This document shows positions 61,417-64,000 of a DNA stretch of 64,000 bases, piece after piece. The translations under genes were made by a program, and so were the position numbers. Source of the stretch: Apium graveolens. Taxonomy: Eukaryota > Streptophyta > Magnoliopsida > Apiales > Apiaceae. A model generated the notes under the pieces. That model was not told where the DNA came from and ran no database searches. It saw only the letters and a program-made list of their open reading frames with translations. Positions within the stretch are counted from its first letter, which is position 1. Each line of letters opens with the position of its first letter. The DNA is taken from contig NC_133647.1 in assembly GCF_009905375.1 (NCBI RefSeq), positions 47,922,506 through 47,986,505 on the forward strand. The letters are read 5' to 3'.

Positions 61417-62463
61417 TTACTTGTTAATGAGTGTTGCATTTTGAGTAAAATAAGCAGTCTGCACAGCTTCAGCCCAAAAATAGGTTGGAAGCTTTGCTTC
61501 TTCAAGCATTGTACGTGCAGCTTCAATGAGAGTTCTATTCTTCCTTTCAACAACTCCATTTTGCTGTGGAGTTCCAGGAGCAGAAAATTCCTGCTTAATT
61601 CCATGGTTTTTGCAGAACTCTTCCATTATTAAATTCTTGAACTCAGTGCCATTATCACTCCTTATGGTTTTCACAGAATCTTTGACCAATTTATCCAGAT
61701 ATTTGACATGATCAATCAAGATAGATGCAGTTTCACTTTTTGTGTGCACGAAATACACCCATGTGTATCTGGTGAACTCATCCACTATGACCAACGCATA
61801 TTTCTTCTTTGCAATAGACATGACATTCACCGGACCAAATAGATCAACATGTAGTAGATGATAAGGCTCAAGCATTGATGATTCAGTCTTGCTCTTGAAT
61901 GAAGATTTTCTTTGTTTGGCCTTCTGACAAGAATCACAAAGGCCATCAGGAGCAAATACTGACTTTGGCAGTCCTCTCACAAGATCTTTCTTGACTAGTT
62001 CATTTATATTGTTGAAATTTAAATGAGAGAGTTTCTTGTGCCAATTCCAGCTTTCTTCAATTGATGCTCTACTCATCAGACATATTACAGAACCATCAGT
62101 ACTTGTTGAAAGCCTAGCTTCATAAATGTTACCACGCCTGTATCCTTTCAGAATAACTTTGCCTTTAGCTTTACTCACAACTTCACAGTGTTCTTCTAAG
62201 AAATCAACATGATAACCTCTGTCACAGATTTGACTTATACTCAGCAGATTGTGTTTAAGTCCTGAGACCAGAGCTACTTCTTTAATGATGACATTCCCAA
62301 GATTGATATTGCCATATCCCAATGTTTTTCCGATGTTGCCATCTCCATAAGAAACACTTGGGCCAGCTTTCTCCACAAAGTCTGATAGCAGGGCCTTATT
62401 TCCAGTCATATGTCCTGAACATCCACTGTCCAGAACTAGGATATTTTTCTTGTTGCCCTGCAA
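61417..62463 (-). pseudogene. D protease, GAG-pre-integrase and integrase core
   Basis: The 348 open codons contain the protease motif LVLDSGCSGHMTGN and the zinc-binding pre-integrase region (WHKKLSHLNFNNINELVKKD, CDSCQKAKQ). The DDE core has D in HVDLFGPV, D in RSDNGTEF and E in GVVERKNR. The boundary at 62463 is a TTG after the gag/pol stops, so it is not a real start. Same frame as gag and RT. Confidence 0.9.
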
Positions 62464-62478
62464 TCACAAAGACCACTA
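62464..62478 (-). other. Gag/pol boundary with two in-frame stops
   Basis: The minus strand reads TAG TGG TCT TTG TGA, then TTG CAG GGC. C2 has TAG TAG ACT TTG TGA TTG CAG GGC at 48030-48053. Stops at the first and fifth codons are kept in both copies. TGATTGCAG followed by G resembles a 3' splice site. Confidence 0.7.
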
Positions 62479-64000
62479 ATGATTAGTTTTAAGGACCCAG
62501 ACTTGCTTGGATCCTTTGGCCTTATCAAGTTTGTTAACATTTGCAACGGGTTTAACATCAGAGTTTATGTTAACAATTTTCTTATCAGAACTTACACTAT
62601 CAGACTTTGAATCAGAATTTACACTAGAAGAAATAATGGAAACTTTCTTCAAAGAAGGTTTTATTTGATAATAATCATAGTATAAACTATGATATTCCTT
62701 ACAAGTATAAATGGAATGCCATAAACTACCACAATGAAAACAAGGATTTTGTGGTTTGTATCTAACTGACTGACTCTTAACTCCTGACTTTGAAGGTAAG
62801 GAGTATATGTTCTTATTCTTCCTGCAACAAGAAGCCAGATGGTTAGAACTTCCATAGTTATGACACGTTTTCCTAGGAGCTTTAGGAACAGGCTTGTAAT
62901 TATTGCTTTTATTCACACCTTCCTTTCCATTCCTATTTTTCCTAGGTGATTTTACCTTGTTTGTATTCTTAACATCTTTCAGCTTAGGCTTAAGCTGCTT
63001 CTTAGTCATTAAGCCTATGTTTACTTCAGCTGTCTTTTCCTGTTTTAGTTTGTCAGAAGTTAATTCCACTTTAACTTCTGATTTCTCATTATCAGACTTT
63101 ACAGTTACAAACTTAACAGGTTTTAACTTTGATTTTTGCTTAACAACTGGCCTAATTTCTACAGTTCCTTTATCATTCTTATCCTCTCCATAACCTAAGC
63201 CCTCTTTCCAATTTTCACTACTTAGCAAATTTTGAGTTGTTCTGCCAGAGTTAGTCCAAGTCCTGATAATCTCTCTTTCCTTTTCTAACTCAGTTTTTAG
63301 AGATTCATTCATTTTTAGCACTTCATCCCTAACATAAAAAGCATCATCTCTATCCTTCTGAGTTTGATGGAACATAACTAACTCTTTTTCTAAGAAATCA
63401 TTTCTTTTCTTAAAAGCAAGATTTTCAGAATTTAATCTTTCACATGTTAAAGTTTGATCTCTATAACTAACAAACATGGTTTTAAGATATCTTCTCAACT
63501 CATTAATATCATCAGTATGAAAAGCATAAGTAGTCTGAGGTACCTTTGTTTCAGCAGCTTCAGAACTGCTCTCAGCACTTTCTTTATCAGCATTTGCCAT
63601 CAAAGTATAGTTCTCCTCACTTTAAGAGTCTGAGGTGTCTATCCATCTTTTCTTCTTTGTGACCAGAGCCTTGCCTTTGTCACCCTTCACTTTCTTGCAA
63701 TCAGGAGATATGTGGCCTTTCTCACCACAGTTATAGCATTTGACATTGGTATAATCTCCTCTATCAGACTTTCCTCCTCTGCCCTCAGATCTTCTGAAAT
63801 TCTTTTTATCAAAACTTGTGCCTTTCCTGGAAAACTTTTTTCCCTTCCTGAACTTCCTGTATGCAATCTTTGTGATCCCTTTCACCATAAGAGCACACAG
63901 CTTCATCATCTCCTCATCAGCATCAGTCTCAGGCAGGCTTTCAGAATCTGAGTCATCATCACTTTCAGAACTTGATGACTCAGTAGCAGACTTTGTGAAA
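62476..64000 (-). pseudogene. D gag, runs off right edge
   Basis: One frame from the window edge: an acidic serine-rich start (SSSSESDDDSDSES), a basic stretch and the zinc knuckle CYNCGEKGHISPDC (about 63740). A TAA at about 63619 follows. The frame then reopens with a coiled coil (LNSENLAFKKRNDFLEKELV) and two CCHC-like modules (CHNYGSSNHLASCC with the second cysteine changed to tyrosine, and CFHCGSLWHSIYTC), ending WVLKTNH. Gag forms the particle and binds RNA. Confidence 0.86.

Larger units (their letters stand above)
48224..64000 (-). mobile_element. D: Sirevirus-like copia element with envelope-like ORF
   Basis: A minus-strand element running off the right edge. It has a 3' LTR (48224-48821), polypurine tract, an envelope-like ORF of over 1,200 codons (split by solo LTR I), an 89-aa ORF, a 1.4-kb spacer, pol and gag; the 5' LTR is outside. 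Without I it covers 11.6 kb here. Pol order is protease, integrase, RT, RNase H, the copia order. The visible gag-pol, 64000 to 59128, is one frame broken only by stops, so D decayed mainly by nonsense changes. Confidence 0.88.

Overview
The window is plant heterochromatin-type DNA made entirely of nested LTR retrotransposons. I find no host gene, rRNA, tRNA gene or CRISPR array. The evidence is plant-type chromodomain gypsy (Tekay/Del-like) and Sirevirus-like copia proteins, primer sites matching plant initiator tRNA-Met, LTRs of 3.4 to 4.3 kb, and target-site duplications (TSDs) that bracket individual insertions. The host is probably a large-genome eudicot. An asterid such as an Apiaceae species is a guess from the look of the repeat families, not something the sequence proves.

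Layout, left to right (letters are my labels). G (1-2323, minus) is a gypsy deletion derivative running off the left edge. It sits inside the left LTR of A (2324-15225, minus), a decayed Tekay-like element with gag, protease, RT, RNase H, integrase and chromodomain remnants. A sits in a 221-bp copia LTR fragment H (15226-15446), which sits in the 3' LTR of B (15447-39693, minus). B is a second Tekay-like element, split by F (20986-35320, minus). F is a third one with two nearly identical 4.3-kb LTRs and TSD ATTCT, but with a ruined gag-pol. B sits in a Sirevirus 3' half C1 (39694-41957, minus). C1 abuts a leader and LTR of a non-autonomous, Athila/Tat-primed element E (41958-46650, minus). E holds a solo LTR J of the B family (42257-45692, plus, TSD ACGCC). 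Next comes a Sirevirus gag fragment in the opposite orientation, C2 (46658-48223, plus). C2 is cut by D (48224 to beyond 64000, minus), a long Sirevirus with gag, pol, a small accessory ORF and an envelope-like ORF of over 1,200 codons. D in turn holds solo LTR I of the F family (52254-56378, plus, TSD ATTCC).

The order of insertion can be read from the nesting, and it makes testable predictions about the unseen left flank. None of the coding regions is intact. D is the best preserved: its visible gag-pol stays in one frame and is broken only by stop codons. The most interesting signals are: an unrelated-looking ORF upstream of gag in all three Tekay-like elements, still largely open in F where gag-pol is wrecked; a 55-bp hairpin-bearing tandem array in the F-family LTRs; a double stop with an acceptor-like site conserved at the Sirevirus gag/pol boundary; a 9-mer (TCAGAACTT) repeated at least 14 times through D; and an E/C1 junction that looks like a chimeric retroelement.
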